A DNA stretch of 64,000 bases, taken from Pseudoalteromonas sp. MMG010. GTDB taxonomy: Bacteria; Pseudomonadota; Gammaproteobacteria; Enterobacterales; Alteromonadaceae. The stretch's first letter is position 1; every line of letters starts with the position of its first letter. The stretch lies in NCBI RefSeq assembly GCF_018100905.1, contig NZ_JAGJEG010000002.1, positions 124,001 through 188,000 of the forward strand. The letters are read 5' to 3'. Below, piece after piece: positions 1-9,873 of the stretch. Below the pieces are notes generated by a model. That model had not been told where the DNA came from. It saw only the letters and a list, made by a program, of their open reading frames with translations, and did no database searches. Made by a program: the position numbers and the translations under genes.

Positions 1-2
1 TT

Positions 3-182
3 GGATTGAAAATAGATTCTTTACTGATCAATTTAGTAAAAGGTGAGGGCAATACTGTACAAGTATGCAGGCAAGTGAATAAAGTTTTGAAAGAGTGTGT
101 AGAAGTCGATAAGTCAGATCTACACACTAATGAGGCTACGCAGTCAAAAACTGACTATGAAATAATAAGTGTTGGTCAATAA
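3..182 (+). CDS. Possible 3' end of a gene entering from the left edge
   Basis: A frame open from the window edge reads 59 codons to a TAA at 180-182. The codons before the overlap look plausibly coding (many gta, aaa, gaa and gat). No start is visible and I recognise no domain. Its last 47 bases run antisense through the 3' end of fghA, which is unusual for a real convergent pair. It is either the tail of a small upstream protein or a chance open frame. Confidence 0.3.
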   Translation, partial: GLKIDSLLINLVKGEGNTVQVCRQVNKVLKECVEVDKSDLHTNEATQSKTDYEIISVGQ

Positions 183-978
183 AGCTACTGATAAAAAAGT
201 AACTATGATCGTACCCTTCTTGTATTTCAAATGTTAACGGGTAACCGTTTTCGTGGGCTACAGCCACTAGGTTTTGTGGTTTAAGCTGCGCTTCTAAAAA
301 ACCGTCAGCGCTTCCTTGAGTGGCTAACATAGGTAAGTAATCACCTTGTTTAGCTAGCTTCATAAGTTCGCATGTATCGTATTGCGCCCAAAGCGATTTA
401 TCGTTGCCTAAATAGCCTGTAAACGCTTTTATGCCCCAAGGGCAATTCATTGGGTTAACTATTGGGCTAAACGCAGAAGCGCTTACATATGCTTTTGGGT
501 TTTTAAGTGCAACCATTAAAGCCCCGTGTCCGCCCATTGAATGACCACTAATGGCTTTAGTACTTGTTATCGGAAAATGCTGCTCGATAAGCGTGGGAAG
601 CTCATCAACGACATAGTCGTACATATTAAAATGGGTGTTGTAAGGTGCTTGTGTTGCATTGAGATAAAACCCAGCACCTTGAGCAAAGTCGTAACCGTCT
701 TCATCGGGCACGTTTTCTCCACGCGGGCTGGTATCGGGTGCAACGATTGCAATACCTAGCTCAGCGGCTTTTTTAAACGCGCCGGCTTTTTGCATAAAGT
801 TTTCGTCGGTACAGGTTAAGCCCGATAGCCAATAAAGCACGGGTACTTTGTTTGTTTCACTTGCACCTGGAGGTAAAAATACCGCAAAGCGCATAGTGCA
901 ATGTGTACTTGTTGCAGTATGGGTATATTGCTTATGCCAACCACCGGCTACTTTTGTACTTGAGATATTCTCTAACAT
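136..978 (-). CDS. fghA: S-formylglutathione hydrolase
   Basis: A 280-residue cytosolic serine hydrolase of the esterase D family. It hydrolyses S-formylglutathione to formate and glutathione, the last step of glutathione-dependent formaldehyde detoxification. The nucleophile lies in GHSMGG (Ser about 147), with an Asp in GSADGF (about 225) and a His in GYDHSY (about 258) completing the triad. Length matches the family. I start at the ATG at 976-978 because AAGGA precedes it by about six bases; an in-frame start 21 bases upstream has no such site. It follows frmA on the same strand with a 65-base gap, so the two probably form an operon. Confidence 0.95.
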   Translation of the reverse strand: MLENISSTKVAGGWHKQYTHTATSTHCTMRFAVFLPPGASETNKVPVLYWLSGLTCTDENFMQKAGAFKKAAELGIAIVAPDTSPRGENVPDEDGYDFAQGAGFYLNATQAPYNTHFNMYDYVVDELPTLIEQHFPITSTKAISGHSMGGHGALMVALKNPKAYVSASAFSPIVNPMNCPWGIKAFTGYLGNDKSLWAQYDTCELMKLAKQGDYLPMLATQGSADGFLEAQLKPQNLVAVAHENGYPLTFEIQEGYDHSYFFISSFIDQHLLFHSQFLTA

Positions 979-1043
979 AAAAATCCTTAAAAGCCGCAAA
1001 CATTTAAATTTTACGACTTTTATAAGCTGTTGACGTATTTGTA

Positions 1044-2276
<1,233 letters not shown>

Positions 2277-2292
2277 TTACAGTATGGTAATA

Positions 2293-3162
2293 ATGGCGCG
2301 TTGGGATGGCATAGATGAATTTATTGCGGTAGGCGAAGAAGGGAGCTTTACGGCTGCTGCAAAAGTATTAGGGCTGTCGGTGGCGCATATTAGTCGCCAT
2401 GTAACGGCATTAGAGCAGCGCTTAAATACACAATTACTGACCCGTACAACACGTAAGGTCGTGTTAACGAAAGAGGGGGAGGATTTCTTACACCAAGCAC
2501 AGCATTTGCAGCATGCAATGGATGATGCCACACAACAACTGGCCACCATACAAACGATCCCTAAGGGCAAAATAAAGCTCACGGCCCCAGTGATGTATGG
2601 TGAAAGCTTTATCATGCCCCTTGTGCATAGTTTTATGCAGATACATCGCGAGGTTGAAGTTATTGCAACGTTAACTAATGAGCAAGAAAACTTACTTGAA
2701 GGAGGATATGATCTTGCTATTCGATTAGGGCATTTAAAAGATTCGAGCTTAAAGGCCCGAAAGCTGAGCCAAAGGCGTTTTATTATGTGTGCATCGGCCA
2801 AGTATTTATCACATTTTGGTGAGCCACATACCGTAGGTGAACTGAATAATCATCAGTGTTTAATTGGCAATAGCCGGTATTGGCGTGTCAATGAAAATGG
2901 CCGTGATAAGCACATTAAAATTGCAGGGCGTTTAGCGTGTAATAGTGGGTGGTCGTTAGTAGATGCTGCTAAAAAAGGACTCGGAATTGTTCAGCTTCCT
3001 GATTATTACATTAAAAATGAATTAAAAAATGGCGAACTTATCCCTATTTTAACTACGTACCAGCCAAAACAAGAAGGTGTATGGGGCGTATATCCGCCGC
3101 GCCAATTTGTAGCAACGAATGTTAGGGCCTTATTAGATTATTTATTAGTTGGGTTAAGCTGA
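2293..3162 (+). CDS. LysR-family transcriptional regulator, divergent from frmA
   Basis: A 289-residue LysR-type regulator with an N-terminal winged helix-turn-helix (about 4-62, including FTAAAKVLGLSVAHISRHV) and a C-terminal periplasmic-binding-protein-like effector domain (about 90-289). I prefer the ATG at 2293, which gives the usual MARWDGIDEF-type N-terminus of this subgroup. In-frame starts at 2284 and further upstream are possible and no clear Shine-Dalgarno site decides. LysR genes divergent from a metabolic operon usually control it, so frmA-fghA is the likely target. The effector is not predictable here. Confidence 0.85.
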   Translation: MARWDGIDEFIAVGEEGSFTAAAKVLGLSVAHISRHVTALEQRLNTQLLTRTTRKVVLTKEGEDFLHQAQHLQHAMDDATQQLATIQTIPKGKIKLTAPVMYGESFIMPLVHSFMQIHREVEVIATLTNEQENLLEGGYDLAIRLGHLKDSSLKARKLSQRRFIMCASAKYLSHFGEPHTVGELNNHQCLIGNSRYWRVNENGRDKHIKIAGRLACNSGWSLVDAAKKGLGIVQLPDYYIKNELKNGELIPILTTYQPKQEGVWGVYPPRQFVATNVRALLDYLLVGLS

Positions 3163-3282
3163 TAAATATCATTAGCTTATAATTTATTTTGTAAAGCGAG
3201 TAATGCTGTTTTCTTCATATTCAATTGTCGTTATAACGTGTTATTATAACTTTATGTGTTCTGATCATGTGTTTAAAATTAT

Positions 3283-4500
3283 ATGTTTCAACCGGTTAGC
3301 CTGTTTATAGGGCTGAGGTATAGTCGCTCCTCAAAAGGTAATGCGTTTATATCGTTTATTTCATTTTTTTCTATTGCTGGGATTGCTATTGGTTTAATGG
3401 CGCTATTTACGGTTAGCAGTGTGATGAACGGTTTTGAAAATAGCCTTAAAACAAATATGCTAGGTTTAATTCCTCATGTTGAAGTGAAGGCTAGTTCAAG
3501 CAATAGCGCAGATATTGAAAAGTTAAAAGTAACGCTCGAAAACTCACCTTATGTTGAGCGTGTTAGTTTATACCGCCATGCAGAAAGTATTTTACAAACC
3601 AATCATGATTTACACGGGGTGTTATTACAAGGGTTATATAGACAAAGTGAATCGTTTTATAAGATTACCGATAAAGTAGTACAGGGTAATTGGCAAACCG
3701 TGCTAAATACAAAGTATCATATTGCGATAAGCCGTTATTTAAGTAGGAAATTAGGTGTGGGCTTGGGGAGTAAAATTCGCGTTATTATTCCCGGTGCATC
3801 GTCTTATACACCGCTTGGGCGAGTGCCGAGCCAACGATTGTTTACTATTTCGGCTATTTTTGACACAGGTTCTGAAATTGACACTGCTTTAGCTTTTACC
3901 AGTGGTGATTCGGTACAGCGAGTATTAAAGCTAGATAAAAATATTGCGCCTAATTTAAGTATTTCCTTGCACGAGCCTTTTCAGCTAGCTCCATTTTTAA
4001 ATGACAATCATAAGCTATTAAATAACTTTGAAGTAACCGATTGGCGCAGTAGCCAAGGCACTTTGTTTGCGGCTGTGGCAATGGAAAAGCGGATTATGTC
4101 GATGTTATTAGCGCTTATTGTATTAGTTGCGGTTTTTAATATTGTGTCTGCGCTAACGATGATGGTAAGTGAAAAGCAAAGCGAAGTTGCTATTTTGCAA
4201 ACATTAGGATTAACCCCCGGGCAAGTGCAAAAAGTGTTTATGGTGCAGGGGCTTTATAATGGTTTTATTGGAACCGCAATTGGCTCGGTTTTAGGCCTGT
4301 TATTAAGCTCGTATATAAATGAAATATTGGCATTTATTAGGCTTAATTTGTTAGCCGGTGCGCAATTACCGGTAAAATTTGATCCTTTAAGCTTAAGCTT
4401 GTTTTGCATCTTAAGTGTATTAATGAGTTTTATTGCCACTATTTATCCTGCCCGCAAAGCAGCAAACATTAAACCGGCAGAGGTATTAAGATATGAATGA
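3283..4500 (+). CDS. lolC: Lipoprotein-releasing ABC transporter permease LolC
   Basis: A 405-residue inner-membrane permease. It has one N-terminal transmembrane helix (about 22-45), a large periplasmic domain, and three C-terminal helices from about 262 onward (FtsX/MacB fold, ending in IYPARKAANIKPAEVL). With LolD and LolE it forms the ATP-driven complex that releases outer-membrane lipoproteins to LolA. Its stop overlaps the lolD start by eight bases, indicating translational coupling. LolC and LolE are paralogues; this one is named from gene order. The 120-base upstream gap presumably carries the promoter, which I could not assign. Confidence 0.93.
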   Translation: MFQPVSLFIGLRYSRSSKGNAFISFISFFSIAGIAIGLMALFTVSSVMNGFENSLKTNMLGLIPHVEVKASSSNSADIEKLKVTLENSPYVERVSLYRHAESILQTNHDLHGVLLQGLYRQSESFYKITDKVVQGNWQTVLNTKYHIAISRYLSRKLGVGLGSKIRVIIPGASSYTPLGRVPSQRLFTISAIFDTGSEIDTALAFTSGDSVQRVLKLDKNIAPNLSISLHEPFQLAPFLNDNHKLLNNFEVTDWRSSQGTLFAAVAMEKRIMSMLLALIVLVAVFNIVSALTMMVSEKQSEVAILQTLGLTPGQVQKVFMVQGLYNGFIGTAIGSVLGLLLSSYINEILAFIRLNLLAGAQLPVKFDPLSLSLFCILSVLMSFIATIYPARKAANIKPAEVLRYE

Positions 4501-5191
4501 TTTAGTTATTAGCTGCGAAAAGTTAAGCAAAGTTTATCAAGATGGTGTTAATAAAGTTGAAGTGCTCAAAGGGGTTGATTTAGCGCTTAAACAAGGCGAT
4601 ATGCTTGCCATTGTTGGTAGCTCGGGTTCAGGAAAAAGTACGTTGTTGCATATATTAGGCACTTTAGATACGCCAACGGCTGGGTCTGCAAAAATAAAAA
4701 ATCAACACGTTGCAGCTCTATCACGAGGTGAACAAGCCGCGTTTAGAAATGAAAACCTGGGCTTTATTTACCAATTTCATCATTTATTAATGGAATTTAC
4801 GGCATTAGAAAATGTGGCGATGCCGTTGTTAATTAAAGGCATGAATGCTAAATCGGCAAAAAATCAAGCCACTGATATGTTAGAAAAAGTAGGACTTGGA
4901 CATCGTGGTGACCATAAACCATCGGCCTTGTCAGGGGGAGAGCGCCAACGTGTAGCGATTGCTCGGGCATTGGTAACAAAACCTGCTTTAGTCCTTGCTG
5001 ATGAACCTACGGGTAATTTAGATAAGCAAAATGCAATTAAGATTTATGATTTAATCAACGAATTAAATAAAAGCTTAAATACCAGTTTTGTCGTTGTTAC
5101 TCATGATTTAGAGCTGGCCGATAAACTAGGTAAAATCGCTTATTTAGATGATGGTAAATTAGCGATTAAAGAGTCCAGTTATGTTGCTTAG
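4493..5191 (+). CDS. lolD: Lipoprotein-releasing ABC transporter ATPase LolD
   Basis: A 232-residue ABC ATPase, the energy-supplying subunit of LolCDE. Walker A is GSSGSGKST near residue 41, the signature LSGGERQRV near 145, and Walker B LVLADEPT near 166. The [14 protein letters not shown] stretch after the Q-loop is typical of LolD/MacB-type ATPases that couple to FtsX-like permeases. It overlaps lolC by eight bases and lolE by eleven, so the three genes are translated as one unit. Confidence 0.96.
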   Translation: MNDLVISCEKLSKVYQDGVNKVEVLKGVDLALKQGDMLAIVGSSGSGKSTLLHILGTLDTPTAGSAKIKNQHVAALSRGEQAAFRNENLGFIYQFHHLLMEFTALENVAMPLLIKGMNAKSAKNQATDMLEKVGLGHRGDHKPSALSGGERQRVAIARALVTKPALVLADEPTGNLDKQNAIKIYDLINELNKSLNTSFVVVTHDLELADKLGKIAYLDDGKLAIKESSYVA

Positions 5192-6425
5192 TGCATTTTT
5201 AAGTAAACGATTTCGCGCCTATTCAGGCCACAAAGACGAAAAAAATGGCTTTGTTAGCTTTATAGCCAAAGCGTCTACTATTGGCATATTGCTGGGGGTT
5301 GCAGTATTAATTGTTGCTTTGTCGGTTATTAACGGCTTTGAGCAGCAGCTAGTACACCGACTTTTAAGTGTGGTGCCTCAAGTTGAATATGTGGCACCAA
5401 ACAAGCCTATTGATGATTGGCAAAATAAAGTGAAGCAGTTAGCAGAGCAGCCTCAGGTTGAAGCCGCCGCTCCTTTTATTGCTGTAAATGGCATGGCGCA
5501 ATATAAAGGGGAATTAAAAGCGATTGAGCTTAGAGGCGTAGACACTTCGTTAGAATCACACGTATCAGCAATTAATCAATTCACCAAAGGAACATTGGTT
5601 AATCAATTAGCAAATGATGAAATTATATTAGGGCAGCAAATTGTTAAACAATTAAATGCGCAAGAGGGAGATAGCATTACGTTGTTATTGCCTCAAATTA
5701 ACAATAACAGTTCTTCAATATTGGCTCCCAAACGAGTTACATTAACCCTCTCTGGTATTATTAGAATGGGTGGACCTATTGATAATACCGCTGCGTTTAT
5801 TAGCTTAACTAAAGCACAGCAAGTGCTTGGCTATGAACAAGGTCAAGTAACTGGGTTACGTTTAAAAGTGAACGATGTTTTTTCGGCGCATGCCATCGCA
5901 ATGAAAGTAGGTCAATCAATTCCTGATTATGTGTATGTGTCTAGCTGGTTTAGAACGCAAGGCAGTTTGTACCAAGATATTCAAATGGTCAGGACGATTG
6001 TATACATTGTAGTATTTTTAATTATTGCGGTAGCAAGCTTTAATATAGTGTCGTCTTTAGTTATGGAAGTGCGTGAAAAACAAGGCAATATTGCTATTTT
6101 AAAAACCATGGGTGCCAAAGACAGTACTATTTTAGCCACTTTTGTGATGCAAGGCCTGACTCAGGCATTTATTGGGGTTTTATTAGGCTGCTTTGTTGGG
6201 GTGGTATTGGCTATCAATATCAGTGAAATATTTAGGTGGTGTAGTCAATTATTTGGTGAAAACCCGCTACAAGGCGCTTATTTTATTGAGTTTTTACCGA
6301 GTAAATTAGTACTTAAAGATATTGGTATTACTGTTTTAGTCACGTTTACCCTGGCAATTATCGCTACTATTTATCCTGCATGGCAAGCAACACGTGTTGA
6401 TCCTGCTAAAGTATTGGGTAACTAA
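5181..6425 (+). CDS. lolE: Lipoprotein-releasing ABC transporter permease LolE
   Basis: A 414-residue permease with the same layout as LolC: an N-terminal helix at about 25-52, a periplasmic domain, and three C-terminal helices ending IYPAWQATRVDPAKVL. It pairs with LolC over a LolD dimer in the inner membrane. The start at 5181 lies inside the end of lolD. A hairpin with a T-run follows the stop, closing the operon. Confidence 0.93.
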   Translation: MLLSAFLSKRFRAYSGHKDEKNGFVSFIAKASTIGILLGVAVLIVALSVINGFEQQLVHRLLSVVPQVEYVAPNKPIDDWQNKVKQLAEQPQVEAAAPFIAVNGMAQYKGELKAIELRGVDTSLESHVSAINQFTKGTLVNQLANDEIILGQQIVKQLNAQEGDSITLLLPQINNNSSSILAPKRVTLTLSGIIRMGGPIDNTAAFISLTKAQQVLGYEQGQVTGLRLKVNDVFSAHAIAMKVGQSIPDYVYVSSWFRTQGSLYQDIQMVRTIVYIVVFLIIAVASFNIVSSLVMEVREKQGNIAILKTMGAKDSTILATFVMQGLTQAFIGVLLGCFVGVVLAINISEIFRWCSQLFGENPLQGAYFIEFLPSKLVLKDIGITVLVTFTLAIIATIYPAWQATRVDPAKVLGN

Positions 6426-6440
6426 TCCCCTTTATTTAAA

Positions 6441-6474
6441 GAGGCCGCTGCAATCGTAGCAGCCTCTATTTTTA
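6441..6474 (+). terminator. Rho-independent terminator after lolE
   Basis: GAGGCCGCTGC pairs with GTAGCAGCCTC (one mismatch, one G-T pair) around a 4-base loop and is followed by tattttta. Confidence 0.8.
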
Positions 6475-6547
6475 TCACTTTCAATAATTAGTATAATTTT
6501 AACGCATAGACTAAGCTAAAACTATCTTGGTTAATGCTTGTACCTAT

Positions 6548-8932
6548 ATGCAGTTAAAAACACGGCTAATCTCAATTTTTTTGTTATGTTCTCTTGTGCC
6601 GTTATTCATCGTTTTTTTATTTGTCTTTAGTCATAGTACTGAACAAGCTAAGCGTTTGAATATTATTGCAGCACAAACAAAAGTGGTTAATGCAGCGAAT
6701 ATATTTAATAATTACTTTTCTAAACACATGGTCCATGTCGCAATGATGGCCAAGGACCCTCGTATTACTTCTATGAACTTCCCCTTTATGCGCGATTACC
6801 TTATTGCTGAGAAAAAAAGCTACGCAGGTGATTTTGAAAAGTTTATTGTTGGGGATCATCAAGGGCATTTTTATAACACCGAAGGAGGTAACCCTAAACA
6901 GGGATTTAAACGTACCTTTAATGATGATTTAGCTAATTCTTTGCCTCGTTCAATAGCTAAAAGAGATTACTGGCAGAAAACCGTAGGCGAGAATGTTGCC
7001 AACAAATCGGTTGTGTATGTATCTGAACCGATGATTTCATATACGACTGGCGTCAAACAAATTGTAATTAGTGCAAGTGTATTAAGTGATAAGCAACAAG
7101 TGCTCGGTTTATTAGGCGGGAGTATTGCATGGCATGAAATAGATCGTTTGGTTCAAGTCGTTCAAGATAAGGTGATTAACTCGATGGACCGACGGGTTAA
7201 ATTTATGCTTGTTTCACGCACTGGTACTTATATGTATCATTGGGATAAAGAAAAAGTACTGCATTTACTAAAAGCTGGAGATGACTGGGTTTTAAACGAT
7301 ATTGGTGAAAAGGTTACGGTTAAACATAAAATTTTAACTGAATCAAATCAACAAATTAAAAACGTTGGGAGGGCTATGGTAAATGCAGAAATCGGGTTTG
7401 TTGAAATGCATGAATCAGACACAAATACCGATCAACATGTGTTTTATGCTCCAATAAACTCAACGGGTTATAGTATTGCGGTCATCATTCCTAACGCCGT
7501 TATATTCTCTGATATTAAATATTTAAAAGACATGTTATGGCTGTTTTTTTCAGCCGTTCTTGTCATTTTAGTAATCATTGCACTTTGGTTATCTCGATAT
7601 ATTTACCGTCCTATTAATGATTTAACTAATGCATCCCATGCGCTTTCAAAAGGCGATTATGATTATAAAGTCATTACAAAACGAGGTGACGAATTAGGTA
7701 AGTTGGCGTCAACGTTTGTCGCGATGCGTAAAGAGTTATCACTGCGCGAAACTCAATTAGAAAAGCGTGTTAGAAATAGGACGCAGGCATTTGAACTTGC
7801 AACAACAAAAGCAGAGCATGCTTTAGCGACAAAAAGTCGTTTTGTCGCTAATATTAGTCATGAAATACGCACCCCATTAAATGGGGTTTTTGGTGTATTA
7901 CAATTATTAAATAAAACCTCACTAGCCGACGAACAGCATAAATTAATAAAAGGGGGCTTACAAAGTACTCAGTACTTAATTGCATTAATTAATAATGTAT
8001 TGGATATGGCTAAGTTAGAATCGGGGGAAGTGGTTCTTAACAATGAACCTGTCAAATTATCTGATTTAAAATCGCAGGTAATGGCAGTTGTTACGATGCA
8101 AAATAATGAGACTAAGTTGCCAATAGAGTGGGAAATTGAACAACCAGATTTAATGATTATTATAGATAAAGGCTATATTAAACAATTATTAATACATTTA
8201 ATTAGTAATAGCTTAAAGTTTACTGAGCATGGGAGAATTTGTGTTCGTATTTATTCAGAAATTAAGGGAAATAAAGCGGATATACGATTTTGCGTGTTAG
8301 ATACAGGGATTGGTATTAGTGAAGATAAATTAAAGCTGGTCTTTGAAAGTTTTAAGCAAGCTGATGAAAGTAACACGCGAGTCTTTGGCGGGGGAGGATT
8401 AGGTTTAAGCCTTTGTAAAGAGCTGGTTTCATTACTTGATGGGCAGATTGAGATCCGATCTAAACTTAACGAAGGCTGTGAAGTTGAATTTGTCCTTCCT
8501 GTTTTATTAGGTGCTAATGACAACACTCCTGTTGAGGAAAACAAGCCTTCTGCACTTTTATCTGGTCATATTTTATTAGTTGAAGATAATCTAGTCAATC
8601 AAATGGTTATAAAAGCCATGCTATTAAAGCTTAACTTAAAAGTAAGTATCGCTAATGATGGATTACAAGGTATTGCAGCACTTGAAAAGCATCATTTTGA
8701 TTTGATTTTAATGGATATGCATATGCCCAATTTAGATGGCGTAAGCGCCACTAAAAAAATAAGAGAAAGTACTCAGTGGCAAGCAATCCCGATTATAGCG
8801 GTTACTGCGAATGTGCTACAAAAAGACATTCAAGCGTGTTTTGATTCTGGGATGAATGACTATATGGGGAAACCGTTGGATTATGAGTTATTAAAGAATA
8901 AATTAGAAAAGTGGTTAACAAAAAATAATTAG
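6548..8932 (+). CDS. Hybrid sensor histidine kinase with periplasmic sensor and C-terminal receiver
   Basis: About 794 residues. Order: transmembrane helix (about 5-26), a periplasmic region of about 300 residues that looks like a Cache sensor, a second helix (about 330-350), HAMP, then HisKA with phospho-acceptor His about 438 in NISHEIRTPLNG. The HATPase domain has ISNSLKFTE, DTGIGI and GGGLGLSLC. A receiver follows with phospho-acceptor Asp about 723 in ILMDMHMPN. There is no Hpt domain and no output regulator beside it, so the phosphorelay partner is elsewhere. The start is uncertain: ATG 6548 is chosen, and a TTG 21 bases upstream is possible. It lies after the lolE terminator, so it is a separate unit. 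The ligand is unknown. Confidence 0.88.
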   Translation: MQLKTRLISIFLLCSLVPLFIVFLFVFSHSTEQAKRLNIIAAQTKVVNAANIFNNYFSKHMVHVAMMAKDPRITSMNFPFMRDYLIAEKKSYAGDFEKFIVGDHQGHFYNTEGGNPKQGFKRTFNDDLANSLPRSIAKRDYWQKTVGENVANKSVVYVSEPMISYTTGVKQIVISASVLSDKQQVLGLLGGSIAWHEIDRLVQVVQDKVINSMDRRVKFMLVSRTGTYMYHWDKEKVLHLLKAGDDWVLNDIGEKVTVKHKILTESNQQIKNVGRAMVNAEIGFVEMHESDTNTDQHVFYAPINSTGYSIAVIIPNAVIFSDIKYLKDMLWLFFSAVLVILVIIALWLSRYIYRPINDLTNASHALSKGDYDYKVITKRGDELGKLASTFVAMRKELSLRETQLEKRVRNRTQAFELATTKAEHALATKSRFVANISHEIRTPLNGVFGVLQLLNKTSLADEQHKLIKGGLQSTQYLIALINNVLDMAKLESGEVVLNNEPVKLSDLKSQVMAVVTMQNNETKLPIEWEIEQPDLMIIIDKGYIKQLLIHLISNSLKFTEHGRICVRIYSEIKGNKADIRFCVLDTGIGISEDKLKLVFESFKQADESNTRVFGGGGLGLSLCKELVSLLDGQIEIRSKLNEGCEVEFVLPVLLGANDNTPVEENKPSALLSGHILLVEDNLVNQMVIKAMLLKLNLKVSIANDGLQGIAALEKHHFDLILMDMHMPNLDGVSATKKIRESTQWQAIPIIAVTANVLQKDIQACFDSGMNDYMGKPLDYELLKNKLEKWLTKNN

Positions 8933-8957
8933 TGTGAGCCCGCATATTTAAGGTATT

Positions 8958-8984
8958 AAAAAACGCAGTATAAACTGCGTTTTT
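8958..8984. terminator. Bidirectional terminator between the hybrid kinase and the DUF3010 gene
   Basis: AAAAACGCAGT and ACTGCGTTTTT pair around a 4-base loop. A-run and T-run on either side serve both convergent genes. Confidence 0.85.
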
Positions 8985-9008
8985 AAAGTTATTTACTAAA
9001 CCTTAAAT

Positions 9009-9455
9009 TTACATTTCATCGCTGCGATAGGTTTTTTTCATGATATAAACGTAGGCAGTAACAAAAGCATTTTCTTGGTATTTTTTAAGACCGGTTTCTT
9101 CAAAAGCAATAGGAATAGGGTTACGTTTTAATTGCTCTTTAACTTCAGTGGTTGAAAAAACACGCACGTCTAGGTTGTCAATTAATTGAATGGCTGTTTC
9201 CATTTTAAACCCTTTGGCACTGCCGGCAAATTTACCTTTAGGTTGACGCTCACGAATTGCAACAGAATCGATTTGGTAATCTTGCATTAATTTTGCAAAA
9301 TCAAACTGAAATTTACGCATTATTTCGGTGTCGTTGCCGTTACCTAAAGTAAAGCGAGTTTGACGAACGTCACGAATATCAAATACATCATTATCTTTAG
9401 ATAAAATACAAAGTAGTACGTCACTACCGGTAATTTCTACACCACATGTTCTCAT
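9009..9455 (-). CDS. DUF3010 family protein, function unknown
   Basis: A 148-residue soluble protein that I recognise as the DUF3010 type found in marine gammaproteobacteria. The opening MRTCGVEITGSDVLLCIL resembles the first strand of RNase H-like or RuvC-like folds, and later blocks (DSVAIRERQPKGKFAGSAKG, and a C-terminal ENAFVTAYVY) are conserved-looking. I do not assign an activity. The ATG at 9453-9455 has AGAGA upstream; an in-frame start 33 bases further out would add a short leader. It is transcribed away from thrS and converges on the hybrid kinase gene. Confidence 0.75.
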   Translation of the reverse strand: MRTCGVEITGSDVLLCILSKDNDVFDIRDVRQTRFTLGNGNDTEIMRKFQFDFAKLMQDYQIDSVAIRERQPKGKFAGSAKGFKMETAIQLIDNLDVRVFSTTEVKEQLKRNPIPIAFEETGLKKYQENAFVTAYVYIMKKTYRSDEM

Positions 9456-9873
9456 TACAATTCTCTTGTCTAACTTAATTACCGGCATTATACCTTAGAT
9501 GCTAATAAATGCGAGTGTATCGCTAAGTAATAAACAGTATAGATTTTTCATGTGCAGGTTAAGTCTCTTTTAAAACTATTTACATAAATGATGGCTGATA
9601 AAGCAATAATGTAGGTTTTAGCCTTGTATTTAAAACCACATCACGCGACAATACTTTTTTGTTGCTGATGAGACTCAACGGTAACAAAGGTTTTAGGTAA
9701 TTTAAAACCGATATAGTCAATGCTTATTCGTAAAAGCGTTGTCGAGTCATTGATAATTAATGATTAATTGCAGCCTATTTTATGATTGCATTTAAACATT
9801 AAAAATAATTTTTTAATTTATTAGACATACACGTGATGCATTGTAGGTGTCACCACTGTAGTAAGGATTTAGA
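9456..9873 (+). promoter_or_regulatory. thrS upstream region with four hairpins, possible ThrRS operator
   Basis: No gene is visible in these 418 bases. Four inverted repeats lie in series: 9614-9637 and 9689-9709 share the same arms GGTTTTA/TAAAACC, 9645-9665 has GCGACAA/TTGTTGC, and 9719-9740 has AATGCTT/AAGCGTT. The last has the loop ATTCGTAA; its TTCGTAA closely resembles the anticodon loop of tRNA-Thr(CGU). The 9689-9709 loop is GGTAATT, which contains the tRNA-Thr GGT triplet, though not at the anticodon position. GACTC (9672-9676) can pair with GAGTC (9744-9748) to enclose the last two hairpins. In E. coli, ThrRS represses its own mRNA by binding a leader that mimics tRNA-Thr anticodon arms. 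Assigning that role here is inference. Confidence 0.4.

Noticed and set aside
3230..3250. GTTATAA/TTATAAC inverted repeat upstream of lolC
   Set aside because: Short A/T-rich arms with no T-run and no known regulator; not distinguishable from background.
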